From assembly GCA_036867785.1 (NCBI GenBank), contig CP145417.1:124001-188000 (forward strand): 64,000 bases of DNA, given 5' to 3'. Both the position numbers and the translations under genes were made by a program. Each line of letters begins with the position of its first letter. The first letter of the stretch is position 1. The notes beneath the pieces were generated by a model that worked only from the letters and a program-made list of their open reading frames with translations, was not told the origin of the DNA and did not search any database. This DNA comes from Plasmodiophora brassicae. Lineage: Eukaryota; Endomyxa: Phytomyxea; Phytomyxea; Plasmodiophorida. Below are positions 52,876 through 63,945 of this stretch, in pieces.

Positions 52876-53202
52876 GTGACTATATTTCGTTCGAGCCTAA
52901 ATGAGAACGTCCGTCATCGTCACGACACAATAAGTGCCCAGAGCCAAGTACTAACTGCTGACGGGCTTGTCGTCGTGGAACGTTGCTTAGGACGCTTGAC
53001 AGCACATTGTGTTCGCTTCTCCTGCGGTCCAACATCCATCGTCAGGACACACATCTGCGCACCTGGCCAAACGCTGTTAACCTGTGTTTCCCGCGAGGTC
53101 GACTGGCAGAGCTCGGATGTTGCCCTCGTGGAATCGTCGCTCACGTCGTCGGAGCTCGACATCGAATGCGCGTCGGCAGCAGCCTGTAGGAAACACAGTT
53201 AG
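52876..53202 (+). CDS. Hypothetical open frame, 108 aa
   Basis: The frame contains LVVVERCLGRLTAHCVRFSC and LTCVSREVDWQSSDVALV, plausible for a folded protein. The opposite strand is also open for about 80 codons, so the coding strand is uncertain. No family recognised. Confidence 0.25.
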   Translation: MTIFRSSLNENVRHRHDTISAQSQVLTADGLVVVERCLGRLTAHCVRFSCGPTSIVRTHICAPGQTLLTCVSREVDWQSSDVALVESSLTSSELDIECASAAACRKHS

Positions 53203-53229
53203 TACAGTGATCCGTGCGCAGCAAAGCAT

Positions 53230-53556
53230 TCAGCGACGAACGATTCGCCTGCGTTTGGCTGCTGCGAGGCTCTGCAAGGTGACGGCGCGACGACTGCTCT
53301 TGGTTCGACGCGCAGGTCCATCGCCATCGCCAGCAGCATCAACGGTCTCGTCACCGTGGTCGGCTTGGTTGCCGCGGCGCTGGCGAATGGCGGCAACGTA
53401 CGCGCCCACCATGTCGTCGATGATGGCTTGACATCTCGACGACCCTTGCTGAGACATCGGTCTTGACCGGGAGTCTAGGACAACCAGTTCGAACGCGTGG
53501 ACCATGTAATCATGTGCACGCCTCGAGGTCAGGCCGATCTCGACGAGCTCGCGCCT
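53230..53556 (-). CDS. Hypothetical protein, C-terminal part, 5' end replaced by a SINE
   Basis: A minus-strand frame with ELVEIGLTSRRAHDYMVHAF, then a helical stretch (AIIDDMVGAYVAAIRQRR), and a basic tail RRTKSSRRAV ... AAKRRRIVRR resembling a nuclear-localisation signal. At its upstream side the sequence becomes SINE S6 at 53557, so the beginning is lost or lies beyond the insertion. No family recognised. Confidence 0.4.
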   Translation of the reverse strand, partial: RRELVEIGLTSRRAHDYMVHAFELVVLDSRSRPMSQQGSSRCQAIIDDMVGAYVAAIRQRRGNQADHGDETVDAAGDGDGPARRTKSSRRAVTLQSLAAAKRRRIVRR

Positions 53557-53660
53557 CTGGCGTTCTGCTGGCTGAACCTTCGGTCCTCGGACCCGAGACC
53601 GAGCTAGTCGCCTGCGTAAAAGCGCGAAGCACAAAAAAACTAAACTAAACTAAACTAAAC
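53557..53660 (+). mobile_element. SINE fragment S6 with (CTAAA)n tail
   Basis: A 5'-truncated copy: the last 70 bp of the body (CTGGCGTTCTGCTGG ... GCGCGAAGCAC) followed by AAAAAAA and four CTAAA units. It is outside the duplicated blocks, so it is an independent, 5'-truncated insertion, as expected of target-primed retroposition. Confidence 0.75.
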
Positions 53661-53939
53661 CTCTTCAGTGAACGCCTGTTTGCGAGTCGCAGCTCGCCCA
53701 TCAATTAGCATGTCCAGAGACGCACAAGGGGCATCGTGTCGTCTGCCCGTTCGATGGTTGCCGAAGAGCGGCCTATGTGATTGGCGCCTCGGCGGGAAGG
53801 AGTCGTTGTATCCTGCCCTCTTGGCGCCGAGTTCGACGCTGATGACAAACAATATAAAGGATCAACCAGTACGAAGAGAGAGTATTCGAGCATCAGTCAT
53901 CTTCGCTTGACGTTCCCCCTTCACGCTTCCAACCCGTTG

Positions 53940-54191
53940 CTAGCAACCATCCCCAGAAGTGTCATACAGATGGAAGAGCACGTCGCCGTCACCGATGTTC
54001 TCCAACGCTTCTGGTATAATGGCACCTGAGTAGAGAATTGCACCCGGAAGAGCGAGGAACTTGGACTCGGGCTTGTCATTCTTGGTGACGCGGACCCAGC
54101 CGCCATGAAGCACAGGACCGTGTTTCGACCGGAGGACGCCACATTCCGACGTCTGGGTGTTGAGGTCCCCTGGCAGCGCAATAATACACGG
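53940..54191 (-). CDS. Hypothetical open frame on the left arm of an inverted repeat
   Basis: 84 codons read open to a TAG at 53940, with CIIALPGDLNTQ, VLHGGWVRVTKND and ALENIGDGDVLFHLYD. The right arm (54199-54405) carries the same protein on the plus strand but with one-base length differences that split it. At least one arm is thus a decayed duplicate. No family recognised; no clear start codon. Confidence 0.35.
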   Translation of the reverse strand, partial: PCIIALPGDLNTQTSECGVLRSKHGPVLHGGWVRVTKNDKPESKFLALPGAILYSGAIIPEALENIGDGDVLFHLYDTSGDGC

Positions 54192-54405
54192 AGGCGTTGG
54201 AATGTGGCGTCCTTCTGCGATCTACACACGGTCCTGTGCTTCATGGCGGCTGGGTCCTCGTCACCAAGAATGACGAGCCCGGGTCCAAGTTCCTCGCCCT
54301 TCCGGGATACAATTCTCTACTCAGGTGCCACTATACCAGAAGCGCTGGAGAACATCGGTGACGGCGACGTGCTCGTCGATCTGTACGACACGTTCTGGGG
54401 ATGGT
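53949..54405. repeat. Long imperfect inverted repeat (about 200-bp arms)
   Basis: Arms at about 53949-54147 and 54199-54405 are reverse complements with scattered mismatches, separated by some 50 bp. A transcript through it would fold into a long hairpin. It carries the same coding-like segment on both strands. Confidence 0.85.
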
Positions 54406-54465
54406 TGCGAGAGACGCAGGGCGACGCATGACAAGATCCGACAGGTTTGCAAAATTGCGTACCCG

Positions 54466-54542
54466 TAAAGTTCGATGCGCTGTGCCCCCCGCATCCGACG
54501 CAGTTTGTGAGGACATTGGGGGGCATGGCGCATCGAACTTTA
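54466..54542. repeat. 25-bp stem inverted repeat
   Basis: Arms 54466-54490 (TAAAGTTCGATGCGC then two mismatched bases then TGCCCCCC) and 54518-54542 are complementary except for two positions, with a 27-bp loop. The symmetry and lack of a T-run make a bacterial-type terminator irrelevant here; a transposon remnant is possible. Confidence 0.85.
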
Positions 54543-54611
54543 AGGTAGCCCGCAAAGTATGAGCAGTTTGATGCTCTGCGGTGGAGACCAGAAAGTAGAA
54601 CGGAGATGCTT

Positions 54612-54812
54612 TTACTCTTTCGCCAACGTTCCTCCCACTGTGACGGTCTCTGCTTCATCGTCGACCGCGAAGAGATGATCCGTCTGGCTTGCTGTTCCGA
54701 TGGCCATCCCGCACTGCAGATCGAGGACACTGTCCGCCTTGTTGGCAAGATCCGCAAGGAGCCCGAGGTATCCGTCAGAACGATGGCAGCGACGGACTGG
54801 GAACAACATCAC
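54612..54812 (-). CDS. Uncertain small minus-strand frame
   Basis: The frame LLADLANKADSVLDLQCGMA followed by HLFAVDDEAETVTVGG has a look reminiscent of Roadblock/LC7-like small proteins, but the resemblance is weak. A plus-strand frame (54606-54866) is open over the same DNA. It sits upstream of PLRG1 in the opposite direction. Confidence 0.2.
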   Translation of the reverse strand: MMLFPVRRCHRSDGYLGLLADLANKADSVLDLQCGMAIGTASQTDHLFAVDDEAETVTVGGTLAKE

Positions 54813-54979
54813 GATTATGCTGTTGAGCTTCCGCGGAATCTGTACCCGAGGTCGGAAGAAGAGTAGGTCACTGGAGTATCGACTGGAGGCTGGAAGCCTG
54901 GAACAGAAAGAAGCCGGTGGTGCGCTGCTTCAACGCTGATGCGCAGTCCGTGGCCGACGCTCGCACGCGCTCTGCGGTG

Positions 54980-56609
54980 ATGACGACGACGACGATACCG
55001 GACGAGTACATGGCCGCATCGGCCATGTGCACCGCTGCCATGTTCGCCTCGTCATCCGCGCTCGATTCAGTGTTCCCTGTCGACAGGCGTGCCAATGAGG
55101 TTTGGTGTTGCACGGGGTGGCATCCGTGCCCGATATGTGATCGTGTGGTCCACCCGTAGATCCGTGTGCAGGCCAAGATTGCCTCGCAGTATGGCGCTGC
55201 CCGACCTGCTCAACCTACGCCAAGGCCAACGGAGGAGTCGGCGTCTGGCACCAGTGCGCCGATGCCGGTGGAATCGCAAGTGGAACCCATGGCGAAACAG
55301 TCGTCCAGTGCGCTGATCACTCGTGAGACCCGTCGGGATAACCAGTCGCTGATTACGACCGGTCGTAATCGTCCTCGACTGGACGTGCGGCCACAATGGC
55401 ATGCGCCATGGAAACTCATGCGAGTCATCAGTGGGCACACTGGATGGGTTCGCTCCGTCTCCGTTGATGTCTCCAACGAATGGTTCGCGACGGGATCGGC
55501 GGACAGGACCATCAAGATCTGGGACCTGGCCAGCGGGCAGCTGAAGCTCACCCTCACTGGTCATGTGCACACGGTTCGTGGCGTGGCCATCTCCGCCAGG
55601 CACCCGTACCTGTTCAGGTACGGCTATGTCCTGCTCTTCGTAAGAACCACGGTCTAACCTTTGCCGCAGCGTTGGCGAGGATAAGATGGTGAAGAACTGG
55701 GACCTTGAAACAAACCGCGTCATTCGTTCATACCATGGGCACCTGTCGGGCGTCTACACGTCAGTGATGCTGTGCTGTGTGCTGTGCATGCCCTTGACTG
55801 GTGATGTGGCGCAGATGTGCACTGCACCCGACGCTGGATATCTTAGTGACCGGGGCGAGGGATAGCACGGCGCGAGTCTGGGACATGAGGACCAAGGCGC
55901 AGGTTCATGTGCTGTCTGGACACTCGCACACGGTGGCTTCCGTGGTTTGTCAGGCCACCGACCCGCAAGTCATCACCGGATCGCACGATTCCACGATCAG
56001 GCAGTGGGACCTTGCATCGGGTCGAACGCAAACGGTTGCATCCGCTGTTCGCTCCTGGACTTGGACGGTTGCTTATCAAGTGGTGTTTACTCCAGGTACT
56101 GACACATCATAAGAAATCCGTCCGCGCCCTGGTGTCGCACCCGGAAGAGTACACGTACGCGTCGGGCGCCCCGGACAACATTAAAGTATGGCAGTGCCCG
56201 AACGGCGTCTTCCTTCGGAATGTCACCGGGCACAATGCCATCGTGAACGCACTCGCCATCAACAGCGAGAACGTGCTCGTGTCGGGCGGCGATGATGGCT
56301 CCCTGAAGTTCTTCGACTGGAAGTCGGGGTACAACTTCCAGAGCATGAACTCCATCGTACAGCCTGGCTCGCTCGACGCCGAAGCAGGTATGTTCCAGTA
56401 TGCTGGTTGTGCTGGACACGCAACCAGTGACATGCGCGTCGACAGCGATCTACGCGATGCAGTTTGACCAGACGGGCACTCGCCTGATCACATGTGAAGC
56501 GGACAAGACCATCAAGATCTGGCGGGAGGACCCCGACGCATCCGAAGACACGCACCCGATCGATATGGAGCAGGTGCGCCTCAACGCTAAACGACGTGAC
56601 ATGTATTAA
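54980..56609 (+). CDS. PLRG1: PLRG1/PRL1/Prp46, NTC spliceosome WD40 protein
   Basis: Six exons (54980-55099, 55172-55617, 55670-55759, 55815-56034, 56096-56387, 56446-56609) with introns of 52-72 nt encode 443 residues. After a variable N-terminus comes the family hallmark [20 protein letters not shown]. Seven WD40 repeats follow ([89 protein letters not shown]), then [25 protein letters not shown] and the terminal EDTHPI. PLRG1 is a core subunit of the Prp19/CDC5 complex needed for pre-mRNA splicing. Every splice junction restores the conserved sequence, which also validates the short-intron model for this genome. Confidence 0.95.
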
Positions 56610-56639
56610 ACAACATTTGTGAATGCTATCTCGTCGTGA

Positions 56640-56830
56640 AGCGACAAGACCATAAAGATAGCGGACCATGATCTGCGTCGTTGACAAGACGACGATCGAG
56701 AACCGGTATCGTTAGACAGACGTACGCGAATCCGTCCGACGATTGTAGAGCAGGGCCCGCGATCGTCACTGCCGTCGTCGACGTCGCCTGTCGGGCTACA
56801 AAGGACCAGCGGGGACGTTGCAGGACAACC
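56640..56830 (+). repeat. Degenerate partial copy of the middle of the 57119 gene
   Basis: The stretch matches about 58005-58180 with many substitutions (shared words include GACGATCGAGAA, CAGACGTACGCGAA and CGGGCTACAAAGGACCAG). It is not open in any frame, so it is a decayed tandem fragment between PLRG1 and its parent gene. Confidence 0.75.
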
Positions 56831-57118
56831 TTGCCGCCCAGTTCGGCTTGGTTCTGCGGGTTCTGGTTCGAAACCAAACCGCGCCGACCCGAGCTACAGG
56901 TAGGTAGTTGCTACGCGCTGATCACGGTTGCTCCTGTCCAGTCGGGAAAGTGCGCCACTGACCCCGCGCAAAATTTGGATGTTTGCGCGGCGGGGCATTG
57001 CGCGAGTGCGGCCTGACCTGGCCTGGTCTGCTCCGCGAGCCGCCATTTCCCAATCGCCCGGCAGTACCCGACAAGCGCACGCTACTCCCGCATTACTATA
57101 TATCCTACATTGAGGGAC

Positions 57119-59511
57119 ATGCCCGGGATCGCTTCGACGCTGGCGATGCTGGTGCACCTGCTGGCCGGCGCCTCGGTGTATGCCAATGATCCGACGACGC
57201 GCGCCTGCCCCGAGTGGTCGACGCTGGCCGGCCTCAACACGTTCCTGCAGTTGGCGGCGGAGGATCGCGTACAGTGGTGCGCTGAGACCATGTTGGTGAG
57301 AGCCGTCGAAGCCGGCCTACCCGACTTTGTCGACGCGATTACGCGCTGCGAGCGCGCCCGTGTAGGCGGCCCCGTCGTCATCCGAGCCACATGGTACGCA
57401 TACGCGCTTTGGCGTCGGCACGACGGCTCCAGTTTCGGTCATGTCCTTGAGGCTCTCGTCTCCATGGTTCAGTCGATCTATCGGATCACGTCCAGCGCCG
57501 CCATCCTGAGAGACATGGGGGCACATTACTCAGGGTTGGCCACGGCGGTGAACCTGGCCGACCGGGCCGCCATACTCGGAAACGCGCCCACCTTCTCCTA
57601 CGTCACCAATGGGGAACCTACCAGTCGCCCGCCTGAGCAGCAGAGCGAACCCATGTCTCTTGATCTTACCCTGCGCCCACCAGCTGGGCAACGCGCGCGG
57701 GGGCCAGAATCACGCTCTTCAACCAACGTCGGCGTGGACCCTCCTGTGCATGATCATAACCCGCCCCTGCACGACTTCCTCGGCCTCTCCATCGTGCCGC
57801 AGCAACCGACGTATCCACCTGGTTCCCAGGATGGCGGCCACGTGTCCATGTTCCCGCCCCGTCCCCCGTTTTACGACAGGCGACAGCAAACCCGACCGTC
57901 AACCACATCTCGCCGCGTCCCGAGACACGCACCGTATGATCACAGTCATTCGGCGCGACCAGGCGCATCAGCCTCGACAACCATCTCCTTCCACCCACAG
58001 ACGATATCGTACCATGGTGTGCGTCGTCGACAAGGCGACGATCGAGAAGCGGCTGCGCCACAATCAGGCAGACGTACGCGAAACCGTCCGACAAATGTAG
58101 AGCAAGGCCCGCCAACGACGTCATCCGCGTCGTCGACGTCACCTGCCGGGCTACAAAGGACCAGAGGCGACGGAGCAGGGCAAGCGTCTGCTAATCCGCT
58201 CCAGTTGGGCCTTGTTATTGATGCTCTCTTCCGCCGTTTAGTGGACGAGGCGGCAGCGTCCATCTGGAAGTACACGCTGCGGGACGGGACGCAGCAGGAA
58301 CAGGGGCAGCTGTTCCTGGACGCGGTCGCCGCCATGATCTACGTCAGGGACGCGCGTCTCCGCGGGCAAATGTTCGTCATGAGCGAGTCGTCCCGAGCAA
58401 TCGATAATGGCGGCCTGTCAGCGTCACTGATTCAGTTCGCTGCCACCGAGCTGGCACGGCGTCTCGCTCGCTCAGGTCAGCTGCTGTACAGCCAGGGCAT
58501 GGACCAGGCGTTCGCACCGAGGTCACCCACCGTCGACACTGAAGCCGAACGCAGGGATCTGATTCTGCTGGGTGCCCTGATTGGCATCGTGGACAACCAC
58601 AAGCGACGGGTTGTGGCAGGCACCAGGCTCCTGTTGCCGATCCCATTGCCTGTCGTGGCGTTCCGCGCGTTGCTCATGAGCGTGCCCATTAAGGCCACGG
58701 GAGCGGAAGCCAACGGCACCGCCCTGGCCGCCATCTACAGGCAGTACTGTGGTGACCGCAGCCCAGTCCAGTGCAAGCACGAAAAGGGGATCGACGTCGA
58801 GCTCGTGTTCGGGAGTGTACCTGGTGTCGACTACAGCAACGCGGACGAATATCTTCGCGGGCTGGTACGTGCCATTATGTGGATGCGTGGACAGACCATG
58901 AACGGGCCTGCATGCACGTACAGGTTGACTTGCTGCTCCAATCGCCAGCGTTCGATGCGGTTCGACAAGGATACCGCGCGGTGGCACGTCGCCCATCGCG
59001 AAGTAACGTGGATAGGGATCGTCAGGGGCATCTGGAGATGCATGCGTTGGTGATTGCGGATTCGGTTGTGACGTGTGGGAAGCTGCTGCCGTTCATATCG
59101 TTTAATGTGGAGCGACGCCTGCGTCGCAGTAACGCAACGGACGCCCGTATGGTCTGGAGTGCATACCACGCCATCAGGAGCCTGTCCGATGTCGAGTGTG
59201 CTGACTTTGTTGAAGCGTCAACGGGCGCCAGGTGCCTGCCGCTGACCATTGACGACCACTCGCGGATCAAGGTCGGTCTGTCAGTGCTCGTGTCGGCGTA
59301 CGCTGCAGGCCTAACATGTGCTGCTCCTATTGGTGCACAGGTGACCGTGCGCCGCTCGAATGGTATATCGTTCCATACCTGTTTCCGAACCGTGGAGGTA
59401 TCGAACGCGCTGATCTGCGCCGGGAGCTCTGCTCTTGCGTTGCACCTCAGGTACTCGATGAGAAGCCTTCTCGGCCGAGGAATCACCAGCGCTTCGTTCA
59501 ACGACGCATGA
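57119..59511 (+). CDS. Unrecognised two-exon protein with N-terminal signal-like segment
   Basis: Exons 57119-58864 and 58924-59511, joined across a 59-nt GT-AG intron, encode 777 residues. The N-terminus MPGIASTLAMLVHLLAGASV followed by YAND looks like a signal peptide. Residues about 30-170 look folded. A low-complexity Pro/Ser/Arg/His-rich middle (about 180-360) follows, then a second folded region with LGLVIDALFRRLVDEAAASI and a cysteine-containing C-terminal part in exon 2 (VVTCGKLLPFISFNVERRL). No catalytic motif is seen and I do not recognise the family. The ATG at 57119 was preferred as the first in frame. Confidence 0.7.
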
Positions 59512-60421
59512 TGATGCCAGTTTCAGGGAAATATACACACACTGCGGTGAACCGCATTCATGGCGAGCTAGCGTTTCTGACACGAAGCGAACCTACTAAA
59601 TTTCAAAAGAGCAATGTGCGCTGGGACAGGCGGCAGGCCCGGCTGTTCGACAGGGCCCGTCAGCCCCCATGTTCGTTCCTGTTTCGATGCTCGCGGGGCG
59701 TAGCGTGTGCACGTCCTGTTGCGCTGGCGCCTGGCACACAGGGCCGGTCGATAACCAGGACAACCCAATATGGAATTGGATCGGAAGACATCGTACCGAA
59801 ATGAGAAGACCCGACGACATTGCCGAAACGCGCGCATGGAGCAACGCTGAAACGAGGTCACCGGGCAAATGTGTGAGGACGGTTGCATCGTGCCGCGGGA
59901 GTTGGTGCGGCTTCATATTGATCAGAACGTGTTCTTTGCATTCGGGGACCTGGCTGGCCCACACTATTAACGGTGGTTTGGGCACAAACGACCAGCGCCG
60001 CCAGTCATCAGCATCTGATCTTGCAGTCCTTAGACAGGTGGACCTGGTCGACCGCCCCTCCTTCTGAACCGCATTCCGCCGATTTGTCTGATGCTGACTC
60101 TGCTCACGCCGATTTCTATCCATCGGTACCAAATGCGCAACTGACCGACTGCCGACCACTCACAGGGAACCCATCGGGGTCAAATCGGGGTCAATTGGGC
60201 AACGCGGCCTCCAGAATGGTGGTCGGTCAACCTGTCATACAGTTATAGAGATCCCTTCATTCGGTCACACGTACGGTGTGTTTGGTGACTCTGCAGGAAT
60301 TGCTACCACTGTGGGTCAATTCGGGGCATTCTGCTCCAGACTGGCCACATTGCGATTTTCACAACATAAGTATCGTTTTCGGAAGTGCGTGAGTCGCGGC
60401 GTCATTGGTGTGCGTCTGTGA
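59512..60421. other. Intergenic stretch, no recognised gene
   Basis: Several frames of 90-160 codons overlap on both strands without recognisable features. A short direct repeat (ATCGGGGTCAA twice near 60172-60195) lies before the transposase gene. No terminal inverted repeat or CACTA end was found here. Confidence 0.35.
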
Positions 60422-63400
60422 ATGAGTCGACCACGCAGTCTGGGATCGAGTAGCGACTCACCAGAGCATCCGGGCGGTGATGCTTCTCGGGACGTGAATA
60501 TCTTCTTTGAGCATGTGCGCGAATACCAGCGTCGTCGCGCAGCTGCCGATTCTGATCGCCAGCGGAACAACGTCGCCGCCGGCAACCGTTTTCTTGAGAT
60601 TGCTCGTCGAGCTCTGAGCGAACGGCGCAATCCTTCAGTCGACGTCATGCACAATCCGTTTCTCCGGCTCTTCGATGAGCACCGTCGGCGGCGCCAACGT
60701 CGACCGACGATGACTGTAACGAGGCATGGAGACAATGTTTCTGTGGAGCCGTTTGATATCCGCCCGGCGCTGTTGGAGAACAATGCCCGTTCCAATGTTC
60801 AGGAATTCAACGAGTGGCGCGAAACTAACTGCAAAGAGTACATGAATGAGCTCAGGCTTTCCGATTTCCTGGTGGCCGAAATCAGCAAGAAGCTGGAGGA
60901 ACTCGAGGCACCGAACATCGATCCGACAATTCTCGACAATTTCGATGAGGTGATGCGGTCAAAGGGATCGTACAACTCCCTCAATAATATGCTGAAGATT
61001 GCTTCCAACCGTGCTAAGGAGTCACGTATTCGTCGAAATGCACTGGTAATAACACACCGCTTTGTTCACGAATGTAAGTTCTCATGGTCATTTGGTAGAT
61101 TCGTGATATTTGTGAGGCCAAAGGGGTACCAAGTGACGACTTTACTGATGCTCTGGATGTGGACCTGAATGCTACAGCCGAATCTATCAGTGTGTTACGC
61201 AGACACCTTCTGGATATGGGGGTGACGTCACCCTTTATCAGGTACAAGGCCTGCTGCGGTGGTCATGTGTGGCCCGATGGCGCAGATGTGCCATCGTCAG
61301 AGGCCTGCTGTCGTCAGTCAGAGCCGTGTATCTACTTTTCGCGAATTTTGTTTCTGCAGTGTCTGTTCCGGTCGAACACGTTCTGCAAGATGCTCCACGA
61401 CGAACTCGACCGCCATCGAGAAATCGCATCGGCTCCTTTGAGAAGTACGTATATGCAAGACTGGACGGATGGAGACTTCTTTTATACGGTGTATTCGCCG
61501 TTTATGAAGTCTTGCCTCGAGAACGGCGAGTTCCCTCTCTCGTTGTCATCCATGATCGACGGGGCAGATCTTCTCAGCTGGGGATCTAAGTCAGTTGTTC
61601 CTCTTGTCCAAATTGTGATGGGGTTACCGGCTTCGGTTCGCTGCAATCAGGGCCTTATGTCCCCTGTGGCATTGATCCCAAACGTTGCTAAGGGTCATCG
61701 ACGTGCAGTGCAGAGACTGGACGCTTTTGAGCTGAATTTGATGAACTACTATGGATTCCCAGTGTTCGACGCAGTCGAGAAGAGAGTCAAGCATGTTCGA
61801 TGCATCTCGGCAGTGATGGTATGTTGTCCACATATAACAGTTTGTATGCTGCAATACCCGTATTAACCGCCTCCATCAGCCAATGGATTATATCGAGCTC
61901 TGTCACACGAGCTGTACTAGCCAGAACGGCAAGCAGGATGCTTGCAATAAATGCAGCATCAGAGGCCGTTCAGCAAACCGATCTGTCAAGTACCATGGGG
62001 CATTTATGTTCGCGTCATCGGATGTCCAACGCCATGTCAGTATACTGGTAGCGTTGCTAAGTACGGGTTGATCACTGAAGATTTATGCTTGCTGATATAG
62101 TTCTGTAAAAAATATGAAGACATGCTGGAGTATCTCGACGCATTGCCTTCCGATAAAAGGCCGAGCGACGTGCGTTCACTTGATCAGCTACGTGATGATG
62201 TGCGCTGCAAAGACGACGACGAAGTTCGGCGTCGCATGACGTCGAGGAACGTCGGTGACCGTGGTGGATACCGTCACCCGGGTTATGACGTCTACTCCGT
62301 TGGCCTTCTGTGCAGTTTTGGACACGCGTCCAATTACGTGCACGATCCTATGCACGCCATCTGCATGCGTGCTGTTCGCCCGCTTTTTCAAGCGATCGAC
62401 TTCTACGGATCGGGTTCATCATATTACAATCCTGAGGTAAGCGGGCCTGCTCGACTGCACGGCCAACTGTAACACCGTTTGCACAGACTGAGAAACTGTT
62501 CGGTCGTGGAGACTGTCCCAGTCCTGTGTGGGCTTGGCCCAATAACACTGCCTATCCCGCTAAAGTGAAGGCTGGTGTAAAATGGTCCTCCCTGGCTGTT
62601 GAAATCGATCATGTTTTGGAGAACCTTACGTGGGTATCGCGAACCGGTGGTTCAACGAAACCAAGGAACCCTTTGGTGAGTTCCTGGTGGAAAGCAGCTG
62701 ACTCCCTTGTTTGGCTCGGCGACGTTGGCATTGGGATCTGGTGGTCTGTTGTTTCGCGGGTGCTGGTTCGAACCCGTCCAGACTCTCCCATTGCTTCGTT
62801 CTGGATAGCGATGTTTCGTTTTCTCGATGCGCTGTCATCAATGCTTTCGAAGGCTTTTGTTAGAAGCAACCTAGATCGTGTGTTTTCTAACTTTCTCGAC
62901 GCTCTGGCGCATCTAGAATCTGTCATGCCCTGCGGGCTGATGACCATATCGGTACGTTTCACAAACGGCTTCACGGCTTCACCGATTTCATACTGTTCTG
63001 ATGTTTTCGTGTCAGATGCATTCTCTTGTTCATTTGCCGGAAATAATCAAGCGATGGGGTCCGCTGGTCGGTCTTATTTGGGTCTGGCCAATGGAGCGAT
63101 GGCTGCACTTCATGAAAGACGTTCTACAAGCGACCGTCTCTGAAACGGTCAACATCGCGTCCTACATGCAGCTGATCTGTGCTGCTACGTTCCTGCGCAG
63201 CGACTTCTACAGACAATATTCGCTGAGGAATGACTGCCCCTTGATGTTTGGTAATGCCACAGGCATGGATGAAATTCCTACCGCGCATCTGTCGACCCTA
63301 CCCATCGATCTGCGCCCTCCGCTGTCGTCTGTAGAACTTAACGATACGATGCGGTGTTGGTTGCATGTTCATCTGTATTCAAATACGCACTGGGCCTCTA

Positions 63401-63945
63401 CCAAGAATCATTCTTGGAGGGTCCGGTATCGGCGTTTGGTGGCGCTTTATGCGCAGGCGTCTGGGAATCCAAGAGGTCTGAATTCATTCTCTGGCATGTT
63501 TCGTCATCTTGGAAGCTTCGATCTGTTCTGCTCGTTGCACAAATCGTCGTTCGGATCAGTCTGCCTTCCAAAGTCTGTTCAATCCAGCTCTCGTGCTGAC
63601 ATCGGTACTGAGCTTGCCATTTTGGTTCACGACAATTGGTTTGAAATCATTTCAGGTAGATGTATGTTTCGGAAGCAGGACGTTGACGAGTCGTACAAGA
63701 CATGCAACTCGAAGTTTGTTGTCGAATTCGAAGAGGCTGGCCTCTACATGGGTGACATAAGCAACCTCGTCAAGCTCGATCTAGGCTGGTCGCATCGGTT
63801 GGCACATGAGGCGGATTCGATTTGCTTAATTCTGGTTGGCCGATGGTACAAACTTCACGCCTGCGACAAGCCGTACGATCGAGTTCTTCCCAGATTTTAT
63901 CCCAACCGTATTTATCAGCAGTTCTTCTCTTGGTTTTGTAACTGA
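60422..63945 (+). CDS. tnp2-type (CACTA/EnSpm-like) transposase, intact six-exon gene
   Basis: Exons 60422-61073, 61124-61818, 61880-62047, 62101-62436, 62487-62951 and 63016-63945, all GT-AG and in phase, give 1081 residues. Features of the Transposase_21/DUF4218 group are FLQCLFRSNTFCKMLHDEL, an Asp-containing SLSSMIDGADLL strand, a Cys cluster (LCHTSC...ACNKC), NYVHDPMHAICM (second catalytic Asp), STKPRNP...WWKAAD, and MHSLVHLPEIIKRWGPLV with WPMERWLHFMKD. Such enzymes are DDE transposases that cut and paste the element. No stop or frameshift is seen, so it may be active or domesticated. Element ends lie outside or are not visible. The boundary of exon 2 has an alternative intron near 61260, so that part is less sure. 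Confidence 0.8.

Noticed and set aside
53640-53660. CTAAAC repeats as an internal telomere-like array
   Set aside because: Only four units, always attached to the end of the SINE body, so they are the SINE tail.
59568-60159. Overlapping frames on both strands in the 59.5-60.4 kb gap
   Set aside because: Several frames are open in GC-rich DNA but none has protein-like features or a shared splice model.
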